Program-made: the position numbers and the translations under genes
Shown: positions 20,695 through 30,904 of the stretch, piece after piece
Numbering within the stretch: the first letter of the stretch is position 1
How the letters are laid out: the number at the start of each line of letters is the position of its first letter
DNA from: Notamacropus eugenii
Lineage: Eukaryota > Chordata > Mammalia > Diprotodontia > Macropodidae
DNA: 64,000 nt
NCBI RefSeq assembly: GCF_028372415.1
Contig: NC_092876.1
Coordinates: forward strand, 62,024,385-62,088,384
Direction of reading: 5' to 3'
The notes under the pieces: generated by a model
The model's database searches: none
The model's input: only the letters and a program-made list of their open reading frames with translations
Told to the model about the DNA's origin: nothing

Positions 20695-20930
20695 CCTTTA
20701 TCTAAAATTGGATAAAGCTCTAGACCTGGAGTCAGGAAGACCTGAGTTCAGATTTGGCCTTAGATGCTTCCTTGCTGTGGAACTCTGGGCAAGTCATTTA
20801 GCTTCTATCTGCCTCAATTTCCTCAATTGTAAAATGGAAAGCGATGATAATAACAGCTACCTCATAGGCTTATGAGGATCGACTGAGATAATATGTGTAA
20901 ATTCCTTCTGAAAACCTTAATGTACTACGT
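20695..20930 (+). mobile_element. Ther-1/Mar-1 SINE
   Basis: gacctggagtcaggaagacc, tgagttcagatttggcc, gggcaagtcatttagcttct, tacctcataggcttatgagg. Confidence 0.8.
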
Positions 20931-21042
20931 ATTTGTGAGACCTCTTCTGTCCCATCTCCCAGCATCACCTCAGTTGCCACCTAGAAAGAATGACAATCTC
21001 ATATACCTCTCCCCCCAAACCCAATCTCCATCTACATGTTTT

Positions 21043-21192
21043 GTGTTATGTTTTAACATTCTATGTTTTTCTAAGGTTCCATCCTACTTTGACATTCTAT
21101 GTTCTAAATTCCCTTTCAGCCCTAAGGCCTCTGGTTGGATGTGTCCTGATGGGGATCGGTCAGTTCCTATGGAGCACCAGAGCCCAGCTAGA
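21043..21192 (+). repeat. Duplicated segment, copy 2
   Basis: Second copy of the segment at 19806-19942, same orientation, 1.24 kb downstream. Both are preceded by different SINE tails and followed by unrelated sequence. Confidence 0.75.
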
Positions 21193-21229
21193 GGTTTTTC
21201 CAATATATTGGAAATTAATTACACTGAGT

Positions 21230-21910
21230 TGACAGTCTTCCTCCCTTGGGCCATGCTGGACACATCCCTCTCCCTTAGCCTTCACTTCCAATCAGTTGAC
21301 ATATCTTATTGATTCTACTTCCACAATATCTCCTCCATACACCTGCTGATCTCTGCTCTCATAGACTTTTCAAGCCTCTTTGTCACCTCTAACCTTGACT
21401 CTCGCCTCCTAACTGGTCTCCTGGTTTCCATTGTCTCCCTTTGTCAATCTATCCTCCACACAGCTACCAAAATATTCTAAGTCCCAGGATGGACCACCGA
21501 CATCCTTCCACCCTTCTACAATATGTAGCTCCTGTTGCCCCTAGTATAAAATATGAGATCCTCAGCCTGGCTGTAAGACCCTCTATAATCTGGCCATCAT
21601 CTACCTTTCCAGTCTGGTTTCATGTTACTCCCTTAACATACTCTCCTCATCCTTCCTCCCTCCTTCACTTTTAGCATCCTAAACTCTCTAACTATATCTG
21701 AGGTTCTACCTGCTCTTCAAGGCCTCACTGAAGGCCCATCTGGGGAGATGTTTTTCCTCTTTGTTGGTTCGTATAAACTCATATCTGTACGTTGCCTTCT
21801 CCCACTAGGAACATAAATTCATTGAGGACACAGGTTGTTTTGAGTTTTGCCTCTGAATCACTAGCAATGGTGCTTTGAACACAGCAGGCAATTAATAAAT
21901 GTTTGTTTAA
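21230..21910 (+). repeat. L2 LINE 3' third, sense
   Basis: Continuous L2: ctctcgcctcctaactggtc, tcctccacacagctaccaaa, gcctggctgtaagaccctct, tgctcttcaaggcctcactg, and the tail aattaataaatgtttgttta. About 680 bp. Confidence 0.85.
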
Positions 21911-22545
21911 TTGAATTGAAAGGAGCCAGCATGGAGCAAAGGCCTGAGGCTTAGTCCCAAGACTTGGACCTGGGTGGAAAGTTGGCCTTCTCCTCTCTTC
22001 CCCTCCTCCTCCAATGAGTCCTAGAGGGCAAAGGACAGGCTTCATTTATCTTTTTAATTCCTTTAGCCCCATGAATAGGGCCCAGCAGTTACTTTGAAAA
22101 TAGCCATTATGGTTTTTTTTTACAAGCCTCTGTTTCCTTCTTTGTAAAATCAGAGATTCAGTTAGATGATTTCTGAAGCTCATGTCCTGAACCTCAGTCT
22201 CATCTCTGACCCCTCTCTCTGCCCAAACTCACAGTCAGTTCATTGCCAAATCTAAATGCTTCTGCCTTCATGTCTCTTGTGTACAGCCCCCTTGCCTCCA
22301 GTCATATAGCCACTCCGCTCCCCAAATCCAGGCCCTCATCACCTCTTGTCTCCACTGTTACAATAACCTCCCAATCAGTGTACCAGGACTTTTCCCCAGT
22401 CCAATTCATCCTCCACCCAGCTGCCATTTTCTCTTTTTCCCAGAGCTCACTTCTGCTGTCCCTTTCTCATGAAACTTCAGTGGCTCCTAAATACTTTTTC
22501 AATCAAATGTAAAAATTCCCCTATTTTTCTTTTAAAGCCTTTTAG

Positions 22546-23034
22546 GATTTTTTTGGGGGGGCAAGACAGTCAGGGTTAAGTGTCTTGCCCAGGGTCACAC
22601 AGCTAATGTGTATGTTTGTTCTTCACTGCTGAAGATGACCATGCCATCAGAGAAATAATGACATGACTTGCACTTGACTTTATTTTGAGTGAGGGAAGGC
22701 TGTGCAGGTCACCAACCTCACTTCTCCTCCAGAGCCATCTGAATCCAGTGACCAGATATGCATCAGGATGACTGGAGATGGCCCAGGATGAGACAACTGA
22801 GGTTAAGTGACTTGCCCAAGGTCACACAGCTAGTGAGTGTCAAGGGTCTGAGGTGAGATTTGAACTCAGGTCCTCCTAACTCCTGCATTTGTGCTCTATC
22901 CACTGTACCACCTAGCTGCCCCCATACAGTTAATAGGTGTCAAGTGTCAGAGGTCAGATATGAACTCAGGTCCTGCTGACTCCAAGGTCCATGTTCTATC
23001 CAATGCACCAGGTAGCTGCCCCTTAAAACTTTTT
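22546..23034 (-). mobile_element. Mar-1 SINE interrupted by another repeat
   Basis: Antisense Mar-1: gtgtcttgcccagggtcaca at 22580, resuming after 22921 and ending with the head complement taccaggtagctgcccc-like sequence near 23020. Confidence 0.7.
22613..22920. mobile_element. Marsupial repeat plus antisense Mar-1, inserted in a SINE
   Basis: The first part (gaagatgaccatgccatcag, gtcaccaacctcacttctcc, ggatgactggagatggccca) is the same family as 61842-62030. The second part is antisense Mar-1 ending ctgtaccacctagctgcccc. It sits within the SINE at 22546-23034. Confidence 0.65.
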
Positions 23035-23129
23035 ATAACCTGATCTTTCCTACCTTTCCAGAATTTTCACACTTGTCTCTCCTATCCACACTCTGATCCA
23101 TCTATAGCAGTATATTTCCTATTTCTTAT

Positions 23130-23362
23130 GTTGTGATTGTCTGATTTGTCTGACTCTTTGTGACCCTTTTGGGGGTTTTCTTGGCAAAGATCCTGGAGTG
23201 GTTTGTCATTTCCTTTTCTAGCTCATTCTACAGATGGGGAACCTGAGGCAACCAGTGTTAAGTGACTTGCCCAGGGTCATGCAGCTAGTAAGTGTCTGAA
23301 GTAGGGTTTGAACTCGGGAAGATGAATCTTTTTTGACTCTTGGCACTCTATCTACAGCACCA
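23130..23362 (-). mobile_element. Mar-1 SINE inserted in L2
   Basis: Antisense order tail to head: tctgactctttgtgaccctt, ggttttcttggcaaagatcc, aagtgacttgcccagggtca, gcactctatctacagcacca. Confidence 0.8.
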
Positions 23363-23700
23363 CCGAAATGCCCCTATTCCTCACTCCATGTCCTGGCTGT
23401 TCCCAAGCCAGGAATTCCCTGTCCTCTTACCTTCAATTTTCAGCATCTTTGACTTCAAGACTCCAAAAGCCCCCTTTCGCAGCAGGCCTTTGTCAATCCT
23501 CCCAGCCTTCCCCTTTACGCTCTGAGATGACCATCCATCGGCTTGGTAGATCTTCAGTACTTGTTTGTTGCCTCCCCCAAAGGAATGTAGGTTGTCTGAA
23601 GGTAGGCACTGATTCACTTTTACATCTGTTTCCCCAGTGCTTATCACAGTACTAGCACTTAGCTAATAAAGCACTTAATTTTAATAAAGGATGGCTTGAA

Positions 23701-24035
23701 ACTGTTTCTTCTTTCACAACATGACTAATAAGGAAATAGGGTTTACATGATTGCACATATATAACCTACATCAAATTGTTTACCATTTTAGGGATGGGGA
23801 AGGGTAGGAAGGAAGGGAAAAAATTCAGCACTTAAAATTTTATAAAAAATGAACATTAAAATTGTCTTTACATGTAATCAAAAAAATGTAATACTAATTT
23901 TAAAAGATTGCTTCACTGTCTTGGGGTAGGAGGAGAGGAGGGAGGGGGAGGAAATTTGGAACTCAAAATCTTATGGAAGTAAAAGTTGAAAACTAGAAAT
24001 AAATATATAAAACAAAAAAGGAATAGAAAAGAAAA
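23701..24035 (+). repeat. L1 3' UTR tails, two in tandem
   Basis: gattgcacatatataaccta, catcaaattgtttaccattt, a G-rich run, then ttggaactcaaaatcttatg. The second tail repeats the G-rich run and poly(A). Confidence 0.7.
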
Positions 24036-24059
24036 GATTGCTTGACTCTCTAATGGTCT

Positions 24060-24320
24060 CCGAGCCAGATATCCCATCTCTAGGCAAATACTTCAAAGAC
24101 AGTAGCAATGACCCCATCTATACCAAAATATTAATGGTGGCACTTTTTATGATTGGAAACAAAGCCAAGCAAGTGAGAAATACCTAAACAAATTGTGGCA
24201 CCTGATCGTAAATAACATTACTATGAGGTAAGAAACAAAGGTCGTAAAGAATTCAAAGACTCCCATGACCCGATGCCTAGTGAAGTAAGCAAAATCAGGA
24301 ATAAAATTTATGCAGTGACT
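24060..24320 (+). repeat. Old L1 ORF2 3' end
   Basis: accaaaatattaatggtggc, actttttatgattgg, and tagtgaagtaagcaaaatca fit degraded L1. Confidence 0.6.
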
Positions 24321-24714
24321 CAAAGAAACAAGGGCTAGCTCATTACAAAGGGGAGGGCTTTATCTGGAAATGAATGTAACGTTAGATCAAAAACATACCA
24401 AAAAAACCTTATAAAGAAATAGTTGTAGAATTGAAAGCCCGTACGAGTTTCAAAAGTAGAATTGGGTTTTCTGAGTCCAATTGAGTCAGAGGTGTCCTCG
24501 AAACAGTTGAGTCAAGAGTTTATCAAGCACTTATGGGGGTACAAAATGGTCGAAAGAGGAAGACTACATACCAAAGCTGTGTTCAAACAAGACGTGTCCA
24601 GGATTAGCTGGAGGTGATCTCAGAAGGACTGCCCTGACATAAAAGTGGACTGGGAAACAGAACACTGGACACACTGATTGTGGGACTGTTAGCCAAGCCA
24701 TTTAAACTAGGATG
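24321..24714. other. Unassigned sequence
   Basis: It has the look of an old mobile element (for example gtttatcaagcacttatggg and aggactgccctgacataaaa) but I could not place it. Confidence 0.35.
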
Positions 24715-24850
24715 CTAGGGTTATAGATTTAGAGGTGGAAGGGACCTCGGAGGTGAATCGGTTTATATTCTTCATCTCCAAAATGGGCATGATAATACTC
24801 CCATGCAGCCATTGTGAAGAAAGTGCTTTGTCAGCCTTGAAATGCTATGG
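24715..24850 (-). repeat. MIR3/MIR pieces
   Basis: atttagaggtggaagggacc, then a short MIR 3' piece (gggcatgataatactccca). Confidence 0.55.
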
Positions 24851-25479
24851 AAACGCCAGCTGTCATAGTTGCTTTTGTCAATTCCTCCCCATACACATTC
24901 CCAGGAGTGGGAGGCTGGGCCTGGGAGGCAGGATTCTAGGATTCTCCTCTTGTCTGTCCCTCTGACTGGCGCAGTCTTCCCATTTCTTCCTTTCAGGGTC
25001 TCTGGGACTGGCCCTGCGGTTCATTATGGCCTCCAAGTATTTGGGGGTTAGAAGAGGCGGGTATAGGGATTTAAGCATGGGGTATGGCTGCCAGTCTTAG
25101 AAGAGGTACATGAGGTCTGGACTCATTCCGGAAAAGCTCAACCTCCTGCTTCCTGCTCTGGCAGCTCAGGGAGGTGCAGCCCGACCAGGGCCTGGCCCTG
25201 ACCTCTGACCCAACGAGAGAGAACCAGGAAACAAGGCTTGTTCAGCAGAAAATCTCCCTGGGCTTGGCAGAGTGCCCACAGCCCCTTAAAGGGAGGGATG
25301 GGATGGGGGCAGAGGACACCCTCAGTAGAGCCCAGAGTAAAACTTTCAGGGTCCTTTTTGTTCTGCCACCCTCTGTGATCAAGCCAGATAGGTCTCAGCT
25401 TCTTAGAGAATTCACAAATGTCACTGTATGAGCTGGGAGAAGCTGGAGAACACTGAGTGTCCCAGCCAGAATTGGCTTT
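24851..25479. other. Unique repeat-poor sequence
   Basis: About 0.6 kb without a recognised repeat. Several purine GGAA-type motifs occur (for example attccggaaa near 25125 and accaggaaac near 25223). No exon with splice sites and conserved motif was found. Confidence 0.45.
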
Positions 25480-25640
25480 GGAATCACACTGCTGGAAGGG
25501 CTTTTAGGGATCATCTAATCCCACTCCTTCATTTTAAAGATGAGGAAACAGTGAGGTGAAGGTCACCCAGATGGTAAACAGCAGAACTAGAATTTAAACC
25601 CATGTCCTGGGCCTCCAAATCAAGCTCTTTCCACTGAGCT
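25480..25640 (-). repeat. MIR SINE
   Basis: gggatcatctaatcccactc, taaagatgaggaaacagtga, agaactagaatttaaaccca. Confidence 0.8.
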
Positions 25641-25644
25641 CTCC

Positions 25645-26060
25645 CCCTGTCCTGTCTTTTTATCTTTGCATGGGCTCTTCCCAAATCTGAAACGGTAGTG
25701 TTCCAAACCTCCACCTTTTATAACACTTAGATGGTACAGTGAATAAAATGCCCAGCCTGGAGTAAGGAAGACTCATCTTCCTGAATTTAAATTCAGCCTT
25801 AGACATGTGACCCTGGGCAAATCACTTTACCCTGTTTGCCTCAGTTTCCTCATCTGTAAAAAGAGCTGGAAAAGGAAAGGGCAAACCACTTCAGTGTCTC
25901 TGCCAAGAAAACTCCAAATGGGGTCATGAAGAGTCAAATGCGTCTGAAAAATGAATAAACAACAAGTTTCCTTCAAAGCTCAGCTCAAGCATCACCTTCT
26001 AAATTAGGCTTTTCCTGATCCCTTCCCCTCTCCCCCAGCTAGGTGTATCGGATAGAATCC
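25645..26060 (+). repeat. L2 fragment split by a Mar-1 SINE
   Basis: L2 (ctttgcatgggctcttccca) continues after the SINE with ttcaaagctcagctcaagca and tcaccttctaaattaggctt. Confidence 0.7.
25718..25965 (+). mobile_element. Mar-1 SINE, complete
   Basis: Head cttagatggtacagtgaata, core tgaccctgggcaaatcactt, joint ggaaagggcaaaccacttca, tail gggtcatgaagagtcaaatg and an aacaacaa end. Confidence 0.85.
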
Positions 26061-26149
26061 TGGATTCTGTTCCATATTCTATATAATTTTATATTTGTAT
26101 TCTGTATTTCTATAAATATATTCTATATTTAATTCCATACTCCTGTCCT

Positions 26150-26280
26150 CCTTCAGATTATTAGCTGTGTGACCTTGGATTACTCACATTCTTGCCATAC
26201 CTCAGTTTCCTCATTTGTAACAAAAGTATCTACTTTGTAGGGCTGTCTGAGCCCAGCCAATGAGATCATGGCAAACTTTA
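26150..26280 (+). repeat. MIR fragment
   Basis: ttagctgtgtgaccttggat, acctcagtttcctcatttgt. Confidence 0.75.
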
Positions 26281-26329
26281 AATTACAACTAATTGTTGTC
26301 ATTATTACTATTCTGTATTTATTTTGTTA

Positions 26330-26590
26330 AAAAAATATTTATTTTACCATAATTTCAGAGAATTCACGTGCAGCTTCTCTCACAATGGAACATGCTACCC
26401 ACCTCTGGGCAGAAGCAATGGGCTCCAAGGAAAGAATGAGACTTTTTTTTACATGGCCAATGGGATAATGTGCTCCAATTAACCATACATGTTTGTAACA
26501 GGAGTTTTGCTTTTCTTGCTTTCTTAAAGGGAGAGTAAAATGGGAGGGAGAGAATGAGAATTTGAAAATAGAATAAAATGGAATTTCTTA
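26330..26590 (+). repeat. L1 3' UTR fragment
   Basis: acatggccaatgggataatg, ccatacatgtttgtaacagg, then a purine run and A-rich end. Confidence 0.6.
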
Positions 26591-26715
26591 AAAAAAGATT
26601 GAATGTTTTAAAATAATTTATTTTATTTATAATTTATTCATCTATACATTTATAAATTATTTATTTATAAAAAATTTTTAAATGATTGCTTAAAATTTTT
26701 TTTAAAAAAGAATCA
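26591..26715. repeat. AT-rich low-complexity sequence
   Basis: Almost only A and T with many attta units. Confidence 0.9.
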
Positions 26716-28309
26716 AAAGGCAAATAAGTTATGGTAATAGGAGATTGAAAGGATGTAAAAGTGAAGAAATGAGAAATGATGATGCAAAGGCAAAAATGAA
26801 ATGATCCTTACCCTCAAAAAGCTTACATGGTGTCTAGGTCAAGAGACGGGAAATATCAGAAGTGGAATAAATCTCTGGAACCTTGGAGGGGCCTCTTGGT
26901 GAATATTGAAAAGGGTAAAAGGGATGAATGGAAAATTGATTATAATCCAGAGCTCAAGGCTGGAATTTGCACGTGATTCTCTTTCTGGGTGGAGAGAATG
27001 GTTACTAGTTGCTCCATGTCTGAGTGAGGAGCAGAGCTGTCAAGAGCTTGGGAAAGGAGAGAAGGCACATGTGGCTCCATGTTCTTTTCAGGGAAAAGTT
27101 CCTAGAGGGAGAAAAGGAAGAAACTGATGGAGCCAGTGCCTCAATCTTATTTTTATTCAGAGCTTGCCCTATTAGAGATTATAATGACTTAGTGACTCTA
27201 TGTTGAGCTAAAAAATCTTGCTCCCGTGGGGAGAGCTCATTCATTCTGTGTATTGTCTGGCATATCCCAATTTGTATAACTTCTCTGATTCTGCTTAGAA
27301 TTGTCTTGGATAACTGAATTTATTCAATTACTCACTATGTAAAAAATAATAAAAATACTTATTTTATAAGTACTTATATATATATATGCACAGTCTGTGA
27401 AATAAACATGATGATACTTAAAAAGCAATGTAAAAAACTGAATAACCAAAAACCAATATGGTGGTCAAAAAGGTCTTCCTTAGAGAACATGATTTTTTTC
27501 TTTCCAATATCATTTTCAGCATAGCGTAATCTGTTAGCTGATTCTTTTTCTTAAAACAAGAAAATAAAGATACTTAAATTTAGAGGGGAAAAAAGAGATG
27601 ATTTTAAAAAGAGAGATGGACATGGGTGGAAGAGGAAAGTAGTCTGAGTTCCAGCAATGATAATTTTATAGTAATAATAAAAGGTGCAGGGGTGGGGACA
27701 AGCAAACCTCAAGACAGTGGATGGAAGCTGATGGAGAGAGAAGAGCCTCCCAGGACCAGAAGCCTATGGGTTTCTCCTCATTCTCTCAGCCTGAGTGGTC
27801 CTTTGGCCTAACGGACATCTCTCAGGAGTGACCATGTTCACCTCTGCTCAGTTGGGGCTGAGATTTTCAGAGAGGAAGATCAGATGAGCAAATTCAAATT
27901 CAGTGACTCCTGTAGGGCCACACAAAGCCTGCCTCTCCTACCTAGTGTCCTCTGCCTAGGGCCAGACAAGGGTGAGGCCAATGGCGAAGGGGAGAGGGAT
28001 GGTCTGGAGGGCCTGGGGGGCCCCGAGTCCAGGTCCTCAGTCATGCTGGACTGGACTCTACCACTGCCCACCACACTCAGCTTTGCTGTTTTTCTATAGC
28101 CCTTGTTTTTCTTTTCCTCTTTCTCTCTCCCCTCCCTCTGTTCCCGTCTTGTTCCTCTCCCACTCTTCCTTCCTTTCTAGTTATTGACTCAAGCCTGAAA
28201 TTTCCTCCCAACCCTTTCCATTCCTATAGGCATGCATGTACCCCCACCACTGACTGTTTGACCCAGCTAAAGGCTGGATGGGCACAGACCTCAAAACTTT
28301 GAAAAAAAC
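26716..28309. other. Mostly unique sequence, nothing coding recognised
   Basis: About 1.6 kb with a short TA run near 27375 and a C/T-rich part near 28110-28180. Short frames at 27884-28187 overlap on both strands without conserved features. Confidence 0.45.
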
Positions 28310-28410
28310 ACAAAGAAAGGCGGATGGAAGGATCAGAGAGCTTACAGTTGGAGGGACCTTAGTGAGAGGGCTTGGTCTAACCCCCTCCTTGTATATAGGG
28401 GGAAACTGAA
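28310..28410 (-). repeat. MIR3 fragment
   Basis: cttacagttggagggacctt followed by cttggtctaaccccctcctt. Confidence 0.65.
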
Positions 28411-28435
28411 GAGCAGTTAGAAATATACAGACGTA

Positions 28436-28470
28436 ATAAAAATACTAGCATATATATGTATATATATAAT
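28436..28470. repeat. (TA)n microsatellite
   Basis: Short alternating tata/tgta run. Confidence 0.8.
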
Positions 28471-28484
28471 CCCAATATATCATT

Positions 28485-29005
28485 TAAGCTTTGCAAAGTC
28501 CTATACTACTAGGATTGCGTTTGATTCTTAAAACAACTCTATAAGGGAGGTGTTATTATCATGGCACAGCGAGTAGAGAGAGTTGGACTTGGAATTAGGA
28601 AGATCTGAGTTTGAATCCCACCTAAGACACCTGCCAGCTCCTTGACCCTAAGCAAGTTACCTAGCTTCTGTTTGCTTCAGTTTCCTCACCTGTAAAATGG
28701 GGATGATAACAATAACCCCTACCTCTCAGGGTGATTGTAAGGATTAAATGATATAATAAGGTCTTTCTAACTTCAGGCCCAGGGTTCCAACCACTGAGCC
28801 ACAGAATAAGAGCTATATAAATGTTAGCTAATACTCTCATTCTTGACATTATTGCTACCCATTTTATAGATGAAAAAACTGAGGCTGAGAGCAGGCAAAT
28901 GACTTGTCCAGGGTTAGGTATGTGGGTAAGAGTCAGAAGGTCAGTATAAAAACCTGGGTCTTCCTGAGTCTAATTTCAGCACTCATTTACTATGTCTCAC
29001 TGCCT
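28485..29005 (-). repeat. MIR SINE split by another SINE
   Basis: Antisense MIR halves at 28485-28560 (aaaacaactctataagggag) and 28845-29005 (ttttatagatgaaaaaactg, gacttgtccagggttaggta) are separated by a sense SINE. Confidence 0.7.
28561..28840 (+). mobile_element. Ther-1/Mar-1 SINE inserted in MIR
   Basis: atggcacagcgagtagagag, ggaattaggaagatctgagt, cagtttcctcacctgtaaaa, ctacctctcagggtgattgt. Confidence 0.75.
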
Positions 29006-29009
29006 CTGT

Positions 29010-29250
29010 AAAGAGAGACAGACCAATGGACAGACGGACAGACAGACAGATCCAGGCATAAGTAAAGAGCTAGAGACAGATACACAGACAAAAGAGCTAG
29101 AGACAGATGTTCAGACGCTAGTATTCAGAGAGATCAGAAGATAGAGACAGACAGACACACAAAGATAAGGAAACACAAACAAACACAAGGCACCCACCCA
29201 CACAACCACACTAAAATTGACAGGCACATACATGCATACATAGGCATATT
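29010..29250. repeat. (CAGA)n-like low-complexity tract
   Basis: Degenerate gacaga/cacaca repeat. An exact 18-bp direct repeat AAAGAGCTAGAGACAGAT lies at 29064-29081 and 29091-29108. Confidence 0.85.
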
Positions 29251-29734
29251 TGCACATAGAGAGACTGAGCCGCAGATTCACGGAGAGAATGACAAAAAAG
29301 TGGGTGGCGTGCACACGCGCAGATAATCAGCCCAACAAAGACAGACGCTTGTGCATTCAAAACACAAGCCCTACAGTCCCGAAGAAGCCGGGGAGACACG
29401 CCTATGTGAGCACACAGGTACAAGGCTCTCTTCCGCCATCTGCTGGTAACTCGAATGCTCACATCCTGGACCCACAAGGCACCTCTAGTACCCACCTGGG
29501 CTCCCGACCTGACTGCTGTCCTTGGTGAGGAGTCTGGACTCCTCAGGTTCACATCAGCTGACTCAGGTGAAAGACTCAAGGTCCCTGTCAATCCTCCTTA
29601 ATGAGAGCTTTATTACACCTGGTATAAGCAGTGTGCCCAGCAAACTCCACCTGTCTTCTCTCCAGGCTGGTACAAACTTCTCTAAAATGTAAAGTCCTTC
29701 ACAACTTTGATTTTTCTAGCCTTATTTTATTGTT
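29251..29734. other. Unique sequence, locally CpG-richer
   Basis: 29280-29510 holds more CpG than its surroundings (cacacgcgcag, gaagccggggagacacgcc). It is too short and sparse to be a classical CpG island. No exon recognised. Confidence 0.4.
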
Positions 29735-29945
29735 AGGTGGGGCAGTGGACACTAGACCTGGAGTTCAGATAGACCTGATTTCTGAACAGACCAGAGATGA
29801 TTATTGGCTGTATGACCCCGAGTGAGTCATTTAACTTTTGTCTGCCTCAGTTTCCTCACTGGGGTCATAACAGCAGGGTTGTTATGAGGATCAAATGAGA
29901 TATTATTTGTAAAATGCTTGGCAGACCTTAAGGTGCTTTCATTCA
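29735..29945 (+). mobile_element. Ther-1/Mar-1 SINE
   Basis: ttaggtggggcagtggacac, ctgcctcagtttcctcactg, ggttgttatgaggatcaaat. Confidence 0.8.
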
Positions 29946-29999
29946 CACACTCATGAGTGCATCCAGCCTCATATACACACAGGACATCTCTGTACTTGA

Positions 30000-30480
30000 C
30001 ACAGGTTGGTTCCCATGTCTGGAATGGATTTCCTCCTTATCTGCTCCAACTTTTGGAATCCCTTGCTGCAGCTTACTAATAACCTTCTACAGAAGGTAAT
30101 TTCTGATCTTCCCCTACATCCCCCTTCCAGCTACCTTCCCCATCCTATCCCTTTCTTTTGTATCTATGTTGTGCATACTTATGTATATGATGATAAGGGT
30201 CTCTAGGTCTTCATAAAATTTCTCTTTGACCTCATCAGAGTTCATCATGGTGGGAGCATAGGCACTGATGATGGTGGCATGGCATTTTCCTGCAAGTGGC
30301 AATCGCATTGTCATGAGACTTTTGGCAGGCATACCAGCTTGCTGACTAGATTAGTTTATGTATGTGTGTACCATATCCCTCTATGGAATATAAGCTTCCT
30401 GAGGACAGGGTTTATTTGTTTTTATTTTCTTCATCTCCCTAACACCTAGCCTAGTGGTTGGCACATAGTAAGTGTTTTTA
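30000..30480 (+). repeat. L2 3' end split by an RTE fragment
   Basis: gtctggaatggatttcctcc to 30190, then gaatataagcttcctgagga and ggttggcacatagtaagtgt after 30355. Confidence 0.75.
30192..30335 (-). mobile_element. RTE-type LINE fragment
   Basis: On the minus strand it encodes [20 protein letters not shown] followed by [20 protein letters not shown], the endonuclease region of RTE/BovB-type elements. It is only about 145 bp, with TTATGTAT at both flanks as a possible target duplication. Confidence 0.85.
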
Positions 30481-30484
30481 AAAA

Positions 30485-30625
30485 TTGTGTTGTTTGATTG
30501 GGCTTGGAGTCAGAATACCTGGGTTCCTTGCTCTGTTGTGCAATACTAGATAAGTCATTTCATTTCTCTGAAACTCAGTTTCTCCATCTATAAAATGAGG
30601 ATAATAATATTTGCACTGTCATCAA
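30485..30625 (+). repeat. MIR SINE
   Basis: gggcttggagtcagaatacc, aactcagtttctccatctat. Confidence 0.8.
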
Positions 30626-30734
30626 CAAAATAGTAAGGGGACCAGAGAGGAGGTTACAGTGTGTCTTCCACAGAAGACTGATGGAGAGGCAAGAATCATC
30701 ACACACACACATAAGAACCTGCCTTAAAAAAAAC

Positions 30735-30900
30735 ACTTTAGAGTTTGCATAGACAGCCCATTGGAGTCCTCTAATATCCCTGTGATAGGTGAGGTAGGTA
30801 CTATGGAAGGTATTGCCTCCATTCTAAAAATGGGGAAATTAAGGTAACCCTCAGGAAGTGCTGGACTCAAATTCAAAACTGCGTAATTCCTAGGCCAATA
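30735..30900 (-). repeat. MIR fragment
   Basis: aatatccctgtgataggtga, ccattctaaaaatggggaaa, antisense MIR. Confidence 0.65.
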
Positions 30901-30904
30901 GTCT

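Larger units (their letters stand above)
22180..23700 (+). repeat. L2 LINE, sense, carrying nested SINE insertions
   Basis: L2 pieces at 22180-22545, 23035-23130 and 23365-23700 follow in consensus order (ccaggccctcatcacctctt, cagaattttcacacttgtct, gtttccccagtgcttatcac). The gaps are SINEs. The ends of the pieces show where each SINE landed. Confidence 0.75.

Noticed and set aside
29280-29510. CpG island
   Set aside because: The CpG density is raised but the stretch is short, and no start of transcription or exon is visible.
29211-29591. 126-codon minus-strand frame in CpG-richer sequence
   Set aside because: Overlaps the CAGA tract. The cysteine-rich look comes from repeat translation.
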